Source of the DNA: an uncultured Clostridia bacterium
GTDB taxonomy: Bacteria > Bacillota > Clostridia > Christensenellales > DTU072
Direction: 5' to 3'
NCBI GenBank assembly: GCA_934296355.1
Contig: CAKRAY010000085.1
Location: forward strand, 1 to 6,380
Length of the DNA stretch: 6,380 nucleotides
Shown: positions 6,327 through 6,380 of the stretch, one piece after another
Position numbering within the stretch: position 1 is the stretch's first letter
How the letters are laid out: each line of letters starts with the position of its first letter
Notes under the pieces: model-generated
What the model saw: the letters and a program-made list of their open reading frames with translations, nothing else
Databases searched by the model: none
Told to the model about the DNA's origin: nothing
Position numbers and translations under genes: made by a program

Positions 6327-6380
6327 GCGTTTTTTGCTAATTAACGCCTTTTTTAGTCGCATTTTTTATCGGACTGTACT
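6327..6380. other. AT-rich right-edge stretch with no identified gene
   Basis: I see no convincing gene here. On the plus strand a weak stem AAGCGTT/AACGC with an 11-nt loop, followed by CTTTTTT (about 6325-6354), could be a terminator or chance. On the minus strand all three frames reach a stop codon within the last 60 bases. The tail of an upstream minus-strand gene could end here, but nothing in so short a stretch identifies it. Confidence 0.3.

Overview
The window looks like an ordinary housekeeping segment from a low-GC member of the Bacillota, probably Clostridia-like. Supporting evidence is strong AGGAGG-type ribosome binding sites, very AT-rich intergenic DNA, sigma-A-type promoters, intrinsic terminators, a TmcAL (YlbM) gene beside pta-ackA, and Bacillus-type features in LeuS. 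The genus cannot be told from sequence reading alone. There are no mobile elements, CRISPR arrays, phage genes or defence genes, and I see no previously undescribed multi-gene system. The unusual material lies in the intergenic regions, mainly upstream of leuS.

Layout, left to right. (1) Minus strand: the first 16 codons of ackA (acetate kinase) at the left edge, preceded 21 nt upstream by complete pta (phosphate acetyltransferase). They form a pta-ackA operon that converts acetyl-CoA to acetate and ATP. (2) An AT-rich divergent promoter region. (3) Plus strand: tmcAL, the tRNA(Met) cytidine acetate ligase, which uses acetate and ATP to acetylate the wobble cytidine of elongator tRNA-Met. (4) A bidirectional hairpin terminator between tmcAL and the convergent gap gene. 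(5) Minus strand: gap (glyceraldehyde-3-phosphate dehydrogenase, GapA/GapC type) with its own promoter. (6) Minus strand: leuS (leucyl-tRNA synthetase), complete, with a strong promoter that carries an inverted repeat and sits beside a perfect 18-bp tandem repeat. (7) Minus strand: tRNA-Glu(CUC) with encoded CCA, its own promoter and its own terminator. (8) About 95 nt of AT-rich sequence to the right edge with no gene I can identify.

Two themes link the genes. One is fermentative energy metabolism: GAPDH in lower glycolysis and Pta-AckA in acetate formation with substrate-level ATP. The other is translation: LeuS, tRNA-Glu and TmcAL. TmcAL joins the two because its substrate, acetate, is the product of the divergently transcribed pta-ackA operon. 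Promoter, operator and terminator calls come from reading the bases by eye and are inference. The protein calls rest on conserved family motifs and full-length similarity to well-known relatives.
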